From NCBI GenBank assembly GCA_951799445.1, contig OX637288.1:25833288-25897287 (forward strand): a stretch of DNA of 64,000 nucleotides. Direction: 5' to 3'. A program made the position numbers and the translations under genes. Below the pieces are notes generated by a model that searched no databases, was not told the DNA's origin, and was given only the letters and a program-made list of their open reading frames with translations. How positions within the stretch are numbered: position 1 is the stretch's first letter; each line of letters begins with the position of its first letter. Origin of the DNA: Pseudisothecium myosuroides (Eukaryota; Streptophyta; Bryopsida; Hypnales; Lembophyllaceae). This document shows positions 44,827-57,231 of the stretch, piece after piece.

Positions 44827-46599
44827 TTTTGGATATGGAGCACAAATTGTGAGCTCCAAATCCCCCTTGTGAATGTGCAGTGTGTGGTAGTTGTGAATAG
44901 ATTGAAGTAGGCAGCCGACAGAGTGCTCCACATTGGAGTTGATTCCTGTCCGAGAGTTGGTTATAAAATACTCATCGAGACGTAGGAATGATGACTGCCT
45001 GATGCAAGGAATGTCAGGCTGTTGCCCTTGATGAAAATACGGCGACATCATGCAGGTACATTTGAGTTTCCTCACACATATTTATCCTATCCATTCTGGG
45101 CTTGATCCCTTCAGCTGTCTTCTGTGTGTCTTGGATTCATTGTTTTTTCAGAATGACTTTAGTATGCCTTTTATTTTCAAGAGTTTTGTATGATCTAGGA
45201 AGGATATGCACAGCACTGTACAATACGATGTCAGTGGTGCATCACCACCAGCAGAATGCCTGGACGTCTGTGCTCCGTCCCACTTCAATGCATGATGTTA
45301 ATCGAATTTTAGGGGTTTCACCTTCTTTTAATGGACTGCAGGAAATGAGATGTACCCCACAAGCAAGGCTTTCAGTCCGGAATGTGGATGTCCACATGAC
45401 TGTTTGGGTGCGTACTTAAAGTGTTGAATGCTAATCCTCGAGTGCCTGGGGTGGTCGGCCATCTTCAGTTGAAAAAATAACCCTTGCAGATTGCATTGTG
45501 CACCTCTTCACCAAGTTTCGTCGACATCCAATGGTGCAATCTCAAGAATATAACCATGAAAGTTGACAGAAATTGTTCACCTGTTTGAGCTGACATTGGT
45601 CCGTCCTTTTGGTGAATGGCGTGAAATGCTCACTCATGAGGTCATTTGATTCTCCTTCAACATCCATTCCTCAAGATTCGAGTCCTACTATTTTGGAAAT
45701 TTTGGAAACATCAACTCAGCGTTTTAAAGCTCAAGAGAAAAGGGTATTGCTGAGTAAGGTTGAACTCAGATTTTTTCGCATTTGTCCATGGAAAGAAGTT
45801 GCTGTGCGCATAGATTCTTGCGATTCCAAAATCCAGAATCCTTTCATCCTACTCTGAAAGTCAAATTCAGGGCAATAGATTTTCTGTGTTGGAACACCTC
45901 GACCTCTGTTGTAGAGGCGTCGTGATCAGACAACTGCTGGTCGTACTAAAACAGTGAAGGCATTGGCAGTCTACCGACGTTTTCTTAGTTAGTTGTAAGA
46001 GTCGATGAATGAATTTAGTATTCTTGTAGATCGAATATTGAATTTAAAACAAGTTGGTGCGAATATAGTGAAATTAGAAACGGTGAATAGGGGTTTCTTC
46101 AAGACCTAGTGTGCAGCAGTTGCAATTGGTGTCAATGTTGGGGGCAATATGAGTTCTCCATGAGTGAACAACGAGCCCAAGAGGTGTGGGACTATGTTCA
46201 GTTGATTCTTCACCACATGTTAGGAGCTCAATCTATCATGGGGCCTCACATCAGGTTCAATGCCATTCAATGTGTCTTTGGTTCCGCTTTTCCATACTGT
46301 TACACCAGCCTCCATATTATTTGGACCTTACTTAGAGGTTCCTTCCTATGGCTTACAAGGATCACTTGTAACAACACCGTCTTCTCTAGGAGTATTTGAC
46401 CTCCAACTCTCTTATAAGATAATTTGTGGAATGCTCTCTTAGACTCAAGGTGGTAGTGCAACTAAAAGCCTAGATTAGTGGCCGGCAACATCTTCAAAGA
46501 CAAGACATCATTTGGTTCAAGTTTGATAGTATTTGGCTCCAATCTCTAGTGTTAGCTTTTCGGAGTAGGCATACCATTGTATGAAATAGAAAGGGTCCT
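44827..46599. other. 3' flank of RUP-like gene and intergenic
   Basis: Moderate composition with no supported gene. 45400-45860 has ORFs without recognisable homology. Part must be the RUP-like 3' UTR. Confidence 0.35.
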
Positions 46600-46745
46600 G
46601 ACATTTGTACTTTCACATAGTTCTTTTGTGTTTTTTTGTCTCTTTTTTTGCCCTTTATCTCTTCATTCGCTAGCCTTGGCTTGGCTGTTGTTCTCTGGTT
46701 CCTATTAATGCAATGGTATTTTTCATTTGTTCAAAAAATATATAT
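46600..46745 (+). mobile_element. LINE-like 3' end
   Basis: T-rich segment, CTATTAATGCAATGGT, TTTTCATTTGTTC, then an A-rich AAAAAATATATATTTA tail. Same arrangement as 20900-21050, suggesting two 5'-truncated copies of one LINE family. No coding part. Confidence 0.4.
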
Positions 46746-47852
46746 TTATAGTGAAACCGATTGCAAGTGTATCCAAAATAAACTTATCCTAAGCTCTCAT
46801 CATCAAAGAGTTACATTTTAAACAAGAACTTACATAAGGGAGACAATGGCATTATTTGCAAGGGTTTGAATGTTTTCGGATGATTTTGTTTTGATTATGG
46901 GGAAAAATTATATTTTGTGCAATGCAAGGAGCGGTTTTCCAATAATTCTTTGTAAGGTGTCAAAGAAATCGAGCTAAGTAAATGTAGAACCTTGAGTTCT
47001 TTCAAATGTCAATAATTTAAAAGAAGAAGAACCATATTTTAGTGGTTATCCAGACAATTTTAGATGTGTTTTACCTTAACTATGGATTTCTTGCCAATTT
47101 GGAGCAAAAGGCAATGTAACCATGACATAAGTCATTTGTATAAAAGGTTTACAAAAACTGAGAGAATACATGCCAATATATTCTTCCTTAACCATTGGAT
47201 TAGATGAAATTGTTGAATCTTGAGTGATGTGATGAATTAAACCAAGTGTGGGCCTTAAGGCTTAATCTACATGAATTATGTTTCTATTATTGAATCTCAT
47301 TTCTAAAAAAACTTAGAAAAATATCACACTTGTGGATGAATTACACAATATCAAATGAATAAATGATGCATCATTCACACTTTTCATGTTTCATCCATGT
47401 CCATGGATGTGAATATTTTATCAAGCCATTAGAGATTGCTTTTTTCTGTTGCCTAGGGTTTGTTTTTTCATTTAATTTAGGCAGTACAGAAAGTGATATT
47501 CTTTGGAAGGATGAAGCTACTTACATCCTTAGAAATGGATGAAACTTGCAATTTGTGGATGAAATTTCATTCATTCATAAAAAATGATGTACATTCATCC
47601 AAATTTGAGCAATCCCGTCCCAAGATGTGGTAGCAAACATGCAATTTCTGGATTCTCAAATTGTGCCATTTCTTTATACAAGAATTGAGTGGATTATTTT
47701 TCATCGCTTTTGAGCGATTTTTCGCTCAAAGAAAACCCACTGGCGTTGCCCTGAATAATTGAATTAAAAATTTCTATAAGCTTAAAACTAGGCCCCGTGG
47801 AGAAACTCAAGTACATACCTTCAAAATTGCTTGTACCTAGTTACTACTACTG
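46746..47852. other. AT-rich intergenic, nothing recognised
   Basis: No gene. A short palindrome TTTTGAGCGA/TTTTTCGCTCAAA at about 47705-47730. Confidence 0.35.
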
Positions 47853-48166
47853 AGGTAGGAGGCTCAGAAATGGAGCATCTAAGCACTGAAACTGAATTTT
47901 GGGGAGGTAAAACATCTTGAAATATTTTTTAGTAAATTTCTTCTTGAAAGACAAGTGGAATTGACATCTAACCCAAGTCATTTCATATTTTTTGGACCTT
48001 TGTGGAATTAGCTACAAATTTTTAAAGTTGGAAAAAAGTGGTCATTTGTGGTCATCAAAAGCGACCACCTCCTGAAATGTGCATAGTTGGTACATTGAAG
48101 AAAGCAAAATGTACCTCTGAGTCATGTTCGCTTTTAATGCCCGCTCTGTTTTAGAGCCTCCTACCT
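47853..48166. mobile_element. MITE, AGGTAGGAGGC family
   Basis: 314 bp, AGGTAGGAGGCTCAGAAATG to TTTAGAGCCTCCTACCT, followed by TA. Interior keeps GTCATTTCATATTTTTTGGA and AAAGCGACCACCTCCTGAAA. Confidence 0.8.
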
Positions 48167-48390
48167 TAGATTGTCAAATTTTCATATATTCTTGTTGGCA
48201 AGTGAAAGAAAGTTCCAAAGAATATGACATGTGGATACCGTATAATGAAATAGGATCAAAGTTATTTTTGGTAGATGTTCTAAAAAACTTTCTTCCCCAT
48301 ATGTACATATTGATTTTGGAGATGTACACAAAGTGATGATGTTAGTTTTAGTGGAAGGTGCGCTTTTGGATATATCCATCTTAATGATAA
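48167..48390. repeat. Partial copy of the GGTAGGTATCCCAAAACCGCC MITE
   Basis: Shares TCATATATTCTTGTTGGCAA, AAAGTTCCAAAGAA and ATGTGGATACCGTAT with 17973 and 29412. The left end is missing at the junction with the preceding MITE. Confidence 0.55.
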
Positions 48391-48955
48391 TGATTGGATC
48401 TATCCTATTGGAAGGATTTCTGTCTCTTTATGAAGAAAAAGAATGTGGATCGAAGGCCAAAACTAAGTGAAGTGAAAGTAACTTATTATGGAACCCCAGA
48501 TGCCCAGATTGATCCCCTCAACGGCCCATATTGGATTCAGTAGGTCCACCAATTCCACCGATTCCATGGAAGTTTTGTTTTTTTGAAACACAAGGACAAT
48601 TTCCATTGATAAAAGGGAATTCCATGGAAGCTTTGGCCCCCACATGAGTCCCGTGCAGGCTTTTTTTGAATTTCATTTTTCTTGGCAGTGCTAAAAGCAA
48701 TCTTTTGTTGGAGTAAGTGAATATCTGTACATCCTTAGACATGGATGAAACATGCAAAATAATGTACATGACAACTCATTTGTTTATCCAAATTCATTAG
48801 ATGAACTTCGGGTCAAACAAGGTTGCGAGTTCCTGAGTAGTGGGAACACGGGAACTATGCCACATTAGCAATCTGATGTGGTCGGAAAATTGTCATATCA
48901 GATAATATTATTTAATTATTTTTTAAAATTTAAAATTTAAATTTTTTTTTAAAAT
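48391..48955. other. AT-rich intergenic, nothing recognised
   Basis: Spacer with short random ORFs. Confidence 0.35.
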
Positions 48956-49425
48956 ATTCAAGATTTTGTGCAAAGGTGTCCATTGCAATCTTGACTTTCT
49001 ATAGTGTTGAGCGCTCTTAGAATGAGCCTCAAATACACTAGATCTTGGAGAAAAATCACATTAGAAATTCACTTAAAAAAAATGTAGAGTAGATTTTGAG
49101 AAGCCATAAATTGATTGGAATTATACATATTAGGTCCTTTGACCTCATATTTTTTTTGGTGACCAACTTTTAGATTTGATATGTGAAAAGAGGATTGAAA
49201 GACTTCAATCCACTTTTGCAGTTTTAACACCCTCATGATCAAACATTATAATCTTTCAATTTATAAGTGATATTGTTGTGTTTTCTTTTCCTATGTGATC
49301 ACTAACATGTCTAGTTTGAATTTGTATGGTTACAATTCAAAATATATATATAGCTTATCAAAATGTTAGCTTTTTGTTCAATTTAGAGCAAATTCCTAGA
49401 AGCTCAAAAAAGGCCTTAATCATTT
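48956..49425. repeat. Dispersed repeat, copy 2 of 2
   Basis: Same repeat as 34262-34690, about 80-85 percent identical by eye; here with about 55 extra bases near 49255-49310. Confidence 0.7.
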
Positions 49426-50704
49426 AGGGCTTAATATTCTGACAGCAAGTGTGCTGGTTCAGAGCCTTGAAACGGCCCTCCCATGCCCTCAAAAAACATT
49501 TAATGTAATGGCACAAATTCATTGAAGATGGAACGATATTCTCAAAAGATTTGTAGCAATTTATAAATTTCATGCATTAAAAAAGGTAGAATATATTGTC
49601 AAATATTTCCTCAAAGAAGAATTGTGTCATTTTATGAGCAATGAGTCATGCAATAAAAAAATCCTTAATTTTGTGTTTGTTGCAATGATTGTATGCTTCC
49701 ATGAAGTCTACATTTTCAAATGTCCTTTTTTGTTTTGGTTGTTGTTGTGCAAATGAAATCCAAATCCAAAGCTGGTTCTTCACCATGATTCTAGTTCAAG
49801 TCATCATCTCCCATAGAAACCGATCTACATAAGAATCTCAACTAGACTAAGGACCGAGATTATCAAGCAAATCATTATCAAGCAATATGGGGGCAAGGTT
49901 GGATGGCTTAAGAACCAAGTTAAGCTTTTCATCAATTCTAGGACAAATGATCATGTTTCTAGTCCATTTTGAAGTAAAATTGCGAAGAGTGCTTCAAAAT
50001 TTTTGAGAGGAGCTTGCCTTTGATGGATTCTACAAGATTATGTTCCACATAAGCCTTCAAGAAGAGTAACATTAATGTGAAAGGCTGGCACAAACGAAGC
50101 ATCTATTGGAAATGTCTCAACTATCTAAGCTTCATGGACCTATGTGACAAATTTCATCCTTGATGCCTATATTAGAAGGTAGACCCTATAAAAAATTGAC
50201 ATGTTCATTTCCCTAAGAAATTCTACTTTGAACACAATTCTTACATTTTGACAATGAGCAGTCAAGCTCTCATCTTCAAATGATCCCATACCCTTTGAGG
50301 ATTCATGATGGACAATAGATTTGAATATAAAAACAACCTCTTCACCCTTCTCTCCAAATGCCAATGAAGTAAGTCTTTCACATAGCTGTCGATATCAAAA
50401 AACAAAACCTGATGGTAGATGGTAGTTAGACTTTATTTTAAACATTTTTATTTTTTTCAACAACTTGGTCATTTAGTTTTTGCTGAATTTGACCATTTTT
50501 TTTTCCCTTTTTTCGGCTTCTTTTAAAATAATTATTTTTCGCCGACCTTATCCTATAGCTATGGTAGTTGGGTTTGTTCCCATTTGGTCTTGTAATTGAG
50601 TTTGCTTCTAGCCCTTCACCTACTGTCCACCCCAGCCTTTGTCCTTCTAACCAGCGCAACCTGTACATTTGTCCCTGACCCAGTCAACCAAATATTTGCC
50701 CACA
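49426..50704. other. AT-rich intergenic, nothing recognised
   Basis: No supported gene or repeat. Confidence 0.35.
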
Positions 50705-50901
50705 AGTTGAATTTTGCGTAAAATAGCCTATAACTTCTTCCCTTGGCATCAAATTGAAATAAAAATTATATCTTCGTGAAGTTCTTGCAAAACTACACGT
50801 TTTCAAAAAGTTTCAAAAAAATCAAGTAAATATTTAGCTCATAGGAACCTACTCGAACTCCAAATTGTCTCCTAAAGGAAAAATATGCCTTTAATGGTTA
50901 A
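50705..50901 (-). mobile_element. TTAA-family fragment (one end)
   Basis: Ends TTTAATGGTTAA and carries AATTGAAATAAAAATTATAT and AACCTACTCGAACTCCAAATT, the eroded terminal quarter of an inverted-orientation copy. The other end was not found. Confidence 0.5.
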
Positions 50902-50932
50902 TATGAATTGCTTTAAATTCAGATACTTTATA

Positions 50933-52215
50933 CACTATAAAAAAACTGCGTTTTTGGCTATGTTTTACCACTAACACACAGATGTCCAAAAAAATGCGAA
51001 CATGTCAAAGGGCAGATGGCCTGAAAAGGTAGATTTTTATGGACGTTGCGGAAAACGCCTGTACGTTACTGTAAAAATAAGTTGATGTTATCATTGACAT
51101 TGACCTTTTATTTGACATCACTGAAGACATATTGATGTTCTTTGGAACATTCAAAAAAACACAGACTGCCACGGCAGCAAGTAGACCCATTTTGACTATA
51201 GATAAATCAATGAAAATTACTACGGTCTATGATAAAATGCTGACCAAATGTGAGAATTTTAGGGAAAAGGCAGGCACGTGGCATGCTTTGCAGAAAAGGG
51301 CAATGGATGGATGTGCACCATGGATGAAAAGAAAAACTCCTTATACAAGTGGGGCGGTAGGAAGATTGACAACCTATATGGGATATTTTAATCAAGAATT
51401 GTGTTCAATGTAAAATGTCTGAAACAATATGTTCCAAACGTCTGAAACAACATTAAGATGTCTGAAACAATGTCTAGACTTCTGAAATAATGTCGAAACT
51501 TATAATAGTCAAGTTCTATATTCTAGTTATCCCATATCTTTTGTCTCACTATGGATGGACGATGGATATAAATAGGACCCCTCTGTCCTTTATTCTCACT
51601 AACTTTCAATGAAGTAATTCCTTCATTTGGCCATCAAAAATTTTGATTGATGGTAGATGGTAAGTTTTTTTTAATTCTTGTTGAATTCAACAATTTTTTT
51701 TGTTCATTTTATTTTTATTTTTATTTTAAATATTTTTTTTTAATTGACCCTGCCCTATGGTATAATGTGCATCAATTGATGTCTCAAAAAACGTCTAAAC
51801 GTCTAAGTTGATGTTTCAAAAAACAATATTAAAATTTTTAAACAACATAAAAGTGTGCTGACTAGGCATGCCACGTCATCTTTGTTGGTTACCACGTCAC
51901 TTTTCCACCGCCATATTAGATGCCACTTCATAGAAGGGCCGGATGAAAAAAATCCATGTGACTTTTTTTGCCTATGTGGCGCCGCTATGGCAGCCATAGT
52001 GGCGCACTGTAGGGAGCTTGGAAGATCATGTTTTTTGTGATGTTTTTCAAAAACAAGCCCCAATGTTTTGCACATTTTTTGCATAACACAACGCATTTTT
52101 TGCCCGTCTGTTTTGACAAATTTTGTGAGACATCAACGTTTATATTTTCCGTGTTAGAACGAACGCAATATCACGTTTTCTTGAACGTCACAAACAACAT
52201 CGATTTCTTATAGTG
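50933..52215. mobile_element. Non-autonomous CACTA-like element
   Basis: Ends CACTATAAAAAAACTGCG and its imperfect inverse ATCGATTTCTTATAGTG, with 3-bp duplication ATA on both sides (50930-50932, 52216-52218). CACTA termini plus a 3-bp duplication define the CMC/EnSpm superfamily. GACGTT/AACGTC-type motifs recur near both ends. No transposase; ORFs inside show no TNP domain. 1283 bp. Confidence 0.75.
51415..51490. repeat. ATGTCTGAAACAA repeats inside the CACTA element
   Basis: Four spaced copies of GTCTGAAACAA or GACTTCTGAAATAA about 20 bp apart. Possible transposase-binding repeats, though not subterminal. Confidence 0.55.
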
Positions 52216-52218
52216 ATA

Positions 52219-53592
52219 TAAAATTAATATACTCACCTAGGATATTTCCTTTTTCATTTGTTTGTTTCTGTTCATTATCTATTTATAGGTTCATCATTAT
52301 CAAATAGTGTCCCCAATGTGTAGCTTTGACGTTGAGGAGGTTAGTTAGAATGCTTTTACTATTTATTTGTTGGAGGGTGTTTTTATGGTACAATTCCTTT
52401 TAATACATTTAGAGAAATGCATTGTTTGCACAATCTTGAGCTTGAATGTACTTTGTTTAGGGTTTTAAGTGTTCACTCTTCAATAAGCTTGCACCAACGT
52501 AGTAAATGGCCTATTTGTAGATCACATTAGCCTTTTGTTCACACAAAGTATGTAAAGATTGTCCAAATTCCTATAAAATGTCAAGTGGTGCATTGGGATG
52601 GGGGGTCTGCAACTACATTGTGGTAGTGTGAATTTGTCTTTGAATATTAAGAAGGATGGGATATGTATGTTTCTATATGCTCTAATTGTAATGACTATGA
52701 ATGGTTCAATTTGTGAGTTGCGGTATTTTTTAGGAGTAATTTATATTTGTCTTATTTTAAAGCAATGGATTCATAAGAGAAATGGTTATTATAGTATAGA
52801 AATTCAAGAAATTGAATTTTGTGTTGTGTAGATGGAATGCTTAGAGGAGGGTTTTGAAATACTAAAAGTGTGTACTTAGAGTATATTGGGCCACAATTTT
52901 GCACTACTATTGCATTGTGATGTGGTGATAAATGAATAAGAAAGTAGCCTTAGTGGTTTTGTATGCTTGGTAAGCGTCCTTCAACTCCTCTTTGGCACAT
53001 GTTTGCTTGCATGTATTTCACCAAGGCTTCAATCTTTGACTTCCTAGAAGGTTCAATTTGAATAACACTATATAAAAACAATATCAATTAAATTGGCAAG
53101 TTCTGATTGGCAAATTATGAAATACATAAGTTGATTTTCCTTTGAAAACTAGATGACAAATATAGATTCAAGTTTAGTACAATTGTAAAAGCATTTGCCA
53201 CTTTATTTGGAAATTTACCAATCTAATTTATAAATGAACTTCTAAAAAAATTCTAGATTCAAGATTCCACAAACACCCATTCAATGACACAAAAATGAGC
53301 TCACAATGAAAATTGCTGAAGAGAACCATTTTGAAAAACACAGTTGAAACACATCATTCACTCACCCTATCCAAACACACTCTTTTTTACATCATCTTTG
53401 GCAATATGATCAACCTTTCTCAACAAATTGAACTATTGATTGAAGCTCATGTTGCAAAGACAATGCATGATATCAAAAGAAGCAACAGAAGGAAGTTATA
53501 TCAATTCCCTCATATGAAAGTGGGTAACTCACACTTTCCTCCTTGTGATGACAATGAGAGTCAGAATTTCCTATGTGAATTTTTCTCTCCAT
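52219..53592. other. AT-rich intergenic, nothing recognised
   Basis: No supported gene. The ORF starting 53313 runs into the TTAA element and is not convincing. Confidence 0.35.
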
Positions 53593-54527
53593 TAACCCCT
53601 AAAGGCCCAAGACCTGTTTTCTGCCAAAAAACACTCAAAACTGCCATTTCTATAGCAAAGAGTAAAAAAATTTGAAAAATGTTTTTTTTCACATCTAACC
53701 ATAGGATCTTACACCTTGCTAGTATGAGAATGTATGGAAAAAATTTCAAATTTTTTGACTACACAGATTGCAAGAAACCTGCATTTAAAGTGAAAAAAAC
53801 AAGTTTTTCAGCACATTGCGGGACTAGATTTTTTTGATTTTAAACATTTTTAACTTAAATTTTTTGCACTACAGCGGTTTGAACTTTAAATCTTTATAGT
53901 GGAGAATTGAGTTGAGAGACTAGGGGGAAAAAAAAACTAAAAAAAAATTAATTATCATTCTTAAAAAAATTGTTAAGTAGAAGTAAGTACAAGATAGAAG
54001 GAAAATCTAAAATATTAATATATTTTAGATGGAATTAAAATACACTAATCCAAATGGTGAGATTGTTCTATCAAGTAAATTAAACCATGCCCAAAATTTG
54101 AAAAATTGAAAAATTTGAAAATTTGCATTCAGAAATGAATCCTATAAATTATTTTTTTCAAGAAGATGTTCTAACTGCCCGAAAAACAAGAATGTCCATA
54201 AGTTTCTCATAACAAATCCAAAAGAAATGAATAAAAACTTTCCAAATAGACAAAAATATAATCTATGAGAAAAAAAAATAGAAAATCAAATTTTTGCAAA
54301 TTTTTTTTTGTTGCCTAGGCTGCCCCTCATCCACTGTTTTGAGCTTATTTGGTCATAACTTTTGTTCCCACGCGCCGATTGTGAAAAAAATTATATTCCC
54401 ATAAAGCTTATCAGTTTTTCTATCTTCAAAAAAAAAATTCAAAAAATTACGACAAAAATTCAGCCCGTAGGTACCTGCCCAAAATCCCATTTGTCTCCCA
54501 AAGGGGCAATGGGCCTTTAGGGGTTAA
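53593..54527 (-). mobile_element. TTAA-family element, inverted, 935 bp
   Basis: TTAACCCCTAAAGGCCCAAG to GGGCCTTTAGGGGTTAA. Close relative of 38334-39276. Subterminal palindrome remnant TTTGTCTCCCAAAGGGGCAA near the right end. Non-coding. Confidence 0.88.
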
Positions 54528-54990
54528 TTCTAAACAAATTCCTTTTGAAGAAATCCAAATAGGTAGATTGCACAACACACTAACACATCTTACATTTCAA
54601 TGCTATTTCCATCCAAAACTATTGATTGATTTTAGAAAATAGAATTATCCCGTATCAATGGTCAATAGTACCATGAGGTTGGAAACATTAGGGGTGCAAG
54701 TGTCAAACTTTAGAGCATTGAATTCCATTCACAAAATTCAAAGATTTATGGATTTTATAAAATCTAAACATCTATAAAATTTTGAATTCTATGAAATCGG
54801 ATTTTTTAAAAACATCTTCAATCTTTAAATTAGAAGATTTTCATTTTATAAATCTACAAATTAGATAAAAACTTCAAATCTAGAAATAAGCTAAATTTGA
54901 GCCACAAAAATCTATGAATCCTTTTGAATATGTGGTTTTAAATCTACACAATAATTAGGTATAGAAGTAAAAAATCTACATCCTAGAAGA

Positions 54991-56807
54991 TTAGCTTCTA
55001 AAGTCCCATTGTCTCTACAAGGGACTAAGTGGATTTTGTATAGGCTAGTGTAACCTCAATTTTTAATGTAATTTTTTGAAACTTTTTCTTAAGATAGGAA
55101 AATCCTGTTAGCTTTTGGGAATATAATTTTTTTTCAATTGGTGCATGGTAGCAAAAGTTACGTTACAATAAGCTCAAAACGGGGAGGCCAAGTAGAATTT
55201 TCCTAAAATAAAAACCTATAATTAATCTTGTTAATTTTTTTTCTCATAGATTATATATGTGTTTACATAGAAAGCTTTGATTCATTCCATTTGGATTAGT
55301 GAAAGTTATGGAGCTTCTTGTTTTGCGGACAATTATAGAGATGTTTTGAGAAAATAACGTATTGGATTTGTTTTTTAGCTTAGTTTTCATAATTTTTACA
55401 AAAAAAATCCCGCAAGCTTATACATGCTTGCTTAAAAAATATCACCATTACAATTACTGTGTTTGATTTCCATCTTAGAGCTATTAACAATTTAGTTTGT
55501 CCTTCAATCACGTACCAACTTCTACCTTACAATTTTTTAAAGAATAAAGATCATGTATTTTTTGGGAATTTTTTTCCTAGACTTTCATCTCAAATATTCA
55601 ATGTAATTTTTTTTAAATCAAAATGTTTAGTGCAAATTTTTAAAATTAATCCCTAAAGTCCCATTGTCCCCTTACAATAGGCTTCTATTGCCTCAATATT
55701 CATCATGATTTTTTGAGACTTTTTATAAAGATATAAAAGCATATTAGTTTTTTTTAAATATAATTTTTATGTCAATCGGTGCCCAGGAGCAAAAGTTATG
55801 GCACAAAAAGTCTTTTTTTTCCAATGCGGCAAGCAAAAGCCTCCTAGCATTAAATTTTTTAAATTTTTTAAATTTTTTTTCTCATAGATTGTAATTTTAT
55901 CTATATGGAAAGCTTTGATTCATTCCATTTGGATTTGTTATGTGAAAGTTATGAACAATCTTATTTCGGAGGCAATTAGAGCATCTTCTTGATTCTTACA
56001 AGATTCATTTTTGAATGCAATTTTCACAATTTTTCACAATTTTTTTTTTGGCAAGGTTATTTTGCTTGATAAAACAATCAAACCATTGGGATTATAGTAT
56101 TTCAATCTCGTCTTAGAGCTATTAACAATTTAGTTTTTCTTTTGATCTTAGACCTACTTCTACTTAACAATTTTTTAAAGAATAAAAATCAAGTGTTTTA
56201 AAAAAAATAAAATTCCTAGTCTCTCAACCCAATTCTTCAACAACAAAAAAATTAAACTCAAAGTCTGTAGTGCAAAATTTTTCCACAAATGGCAGTCAAA
56301 GTCATTTGAAATTGCAAGCCAGTGCCGGTTCAAAAAAACAATTTTTTCTAGCTTTGTATGCTATATCTTCCAATTTGTACAGTCAAACTTCACAAAATTT
56401 TTACTACTTGACATGAGACAAGTGAAGTACACAATCCTATGGTTAGATTCTAAATATTTTTTTTTTGTGTATTTTCTTGGATGAACGCAACAAAATTGAG
56501 AGTTTTGAGTCGTTTTTGAAATAAAAATGGCCTTCGGACTTTAGGGGTTAAAAAGTTTCAAAGTCAAATAATCTAGTCAAGGAGTGTACTCAAAACTAGC
56601 TTTTTTCACTTTAAACGCAAATATCTTGCAATCTAGGCAGTGAAAGTTTCTAAAATTTCTTCCCCACTTTCTAATATTAGTCTAGTGCAAGATCTTATTG
56701 TTAGATACACAAAAAAAAAGATTTGTAAAGTTTTTTGCTCTTTGCAATAAAAATTGCAGTTTTGAGTGGTTTTTGATGAAAAAAGGCCTTAGAACTATAC
56801 TAGTTAA
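54991..56807 (+). mobile_element. TTAA-family element split by a nested copy
   Basis: Left part 54991-55649 begins TTAGCTTCTAAAGTCCCATT; right part 56552-56807 ends TAGTTAA. Together they give about 915 bp, the family length, and the joined order of words matches 32073-33000. The interruption is exactly element 55646-56551. Confidence 0.82.
55646..56551 (+). mobile_element. TTAA-family element nested in another copy
   Basis: 906 bp, TTAATCCCTAAAGTCCCATT to CGGACTTTAGGGGTTAA. TTAA at both ends (55646-55649, 56548-56551). It sits where other copies have a single TTAA (32739-32742, and TTTAATTAAA near 9525), so it shows the insertion target directly. Confidence 0.88.
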
Positions 56808-56964
56808 AGTTTTCAAATTCTATTGATTGAGTGGCTGACATTTTCATATTATTTTTTTCTTAAAACCCCTCAAAATTCCCCCAAGAAAACACGCAAAAGA
56901 GCATGTGGTCTCACTTTTCCATGTAAGCCTCAAAAATCCCTTATGGAAAAAAACAATTCAAATC

Positions 56965-57231
56965 CCTTGCGAGGCTGGGCTCAAAGAGGATTGATCCCCT
57001 TATTTGCCCATTCAAGGGTAAATGTAAAAATTGTCCCCTATTTTGTGCTGCATAAATTTTATATTTCTTCACCTCTCCTACCTAATTTTATATTTCTTCA
57101 CCCAATTGCAAATACAAATTTAGAATTTGCAAATTATATCATAGGTGACAAATAAAAAATTTGAATGTTTTCTAGTTCTAGGGGTAAAACATGGGGCATT
57201 AAGGGTCAATCCTCCCTGGCCGTGAGGTTGG
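56965..57231. mobile_element. Small MITE with GGGGCC-type core, copy 4
   Basis: Left AGGCTGGGCTCAAAGAGGAT with TGATCCCCTTA; right TAAGGGTCAATCCTCCCTGG with CCGTGAGG. The core has AATTGCAAATACAAATTTAG, as in the other three. Confidence 0.6.

Noticed and set aside
44407..45075. 222-codon minus-strand ORF overlapping the RUP-like 3' end
   Set aside because: Antisense to a conserved gene and its flank, low-complexity Pro/Ser composition through the poly-C run, no family signature.
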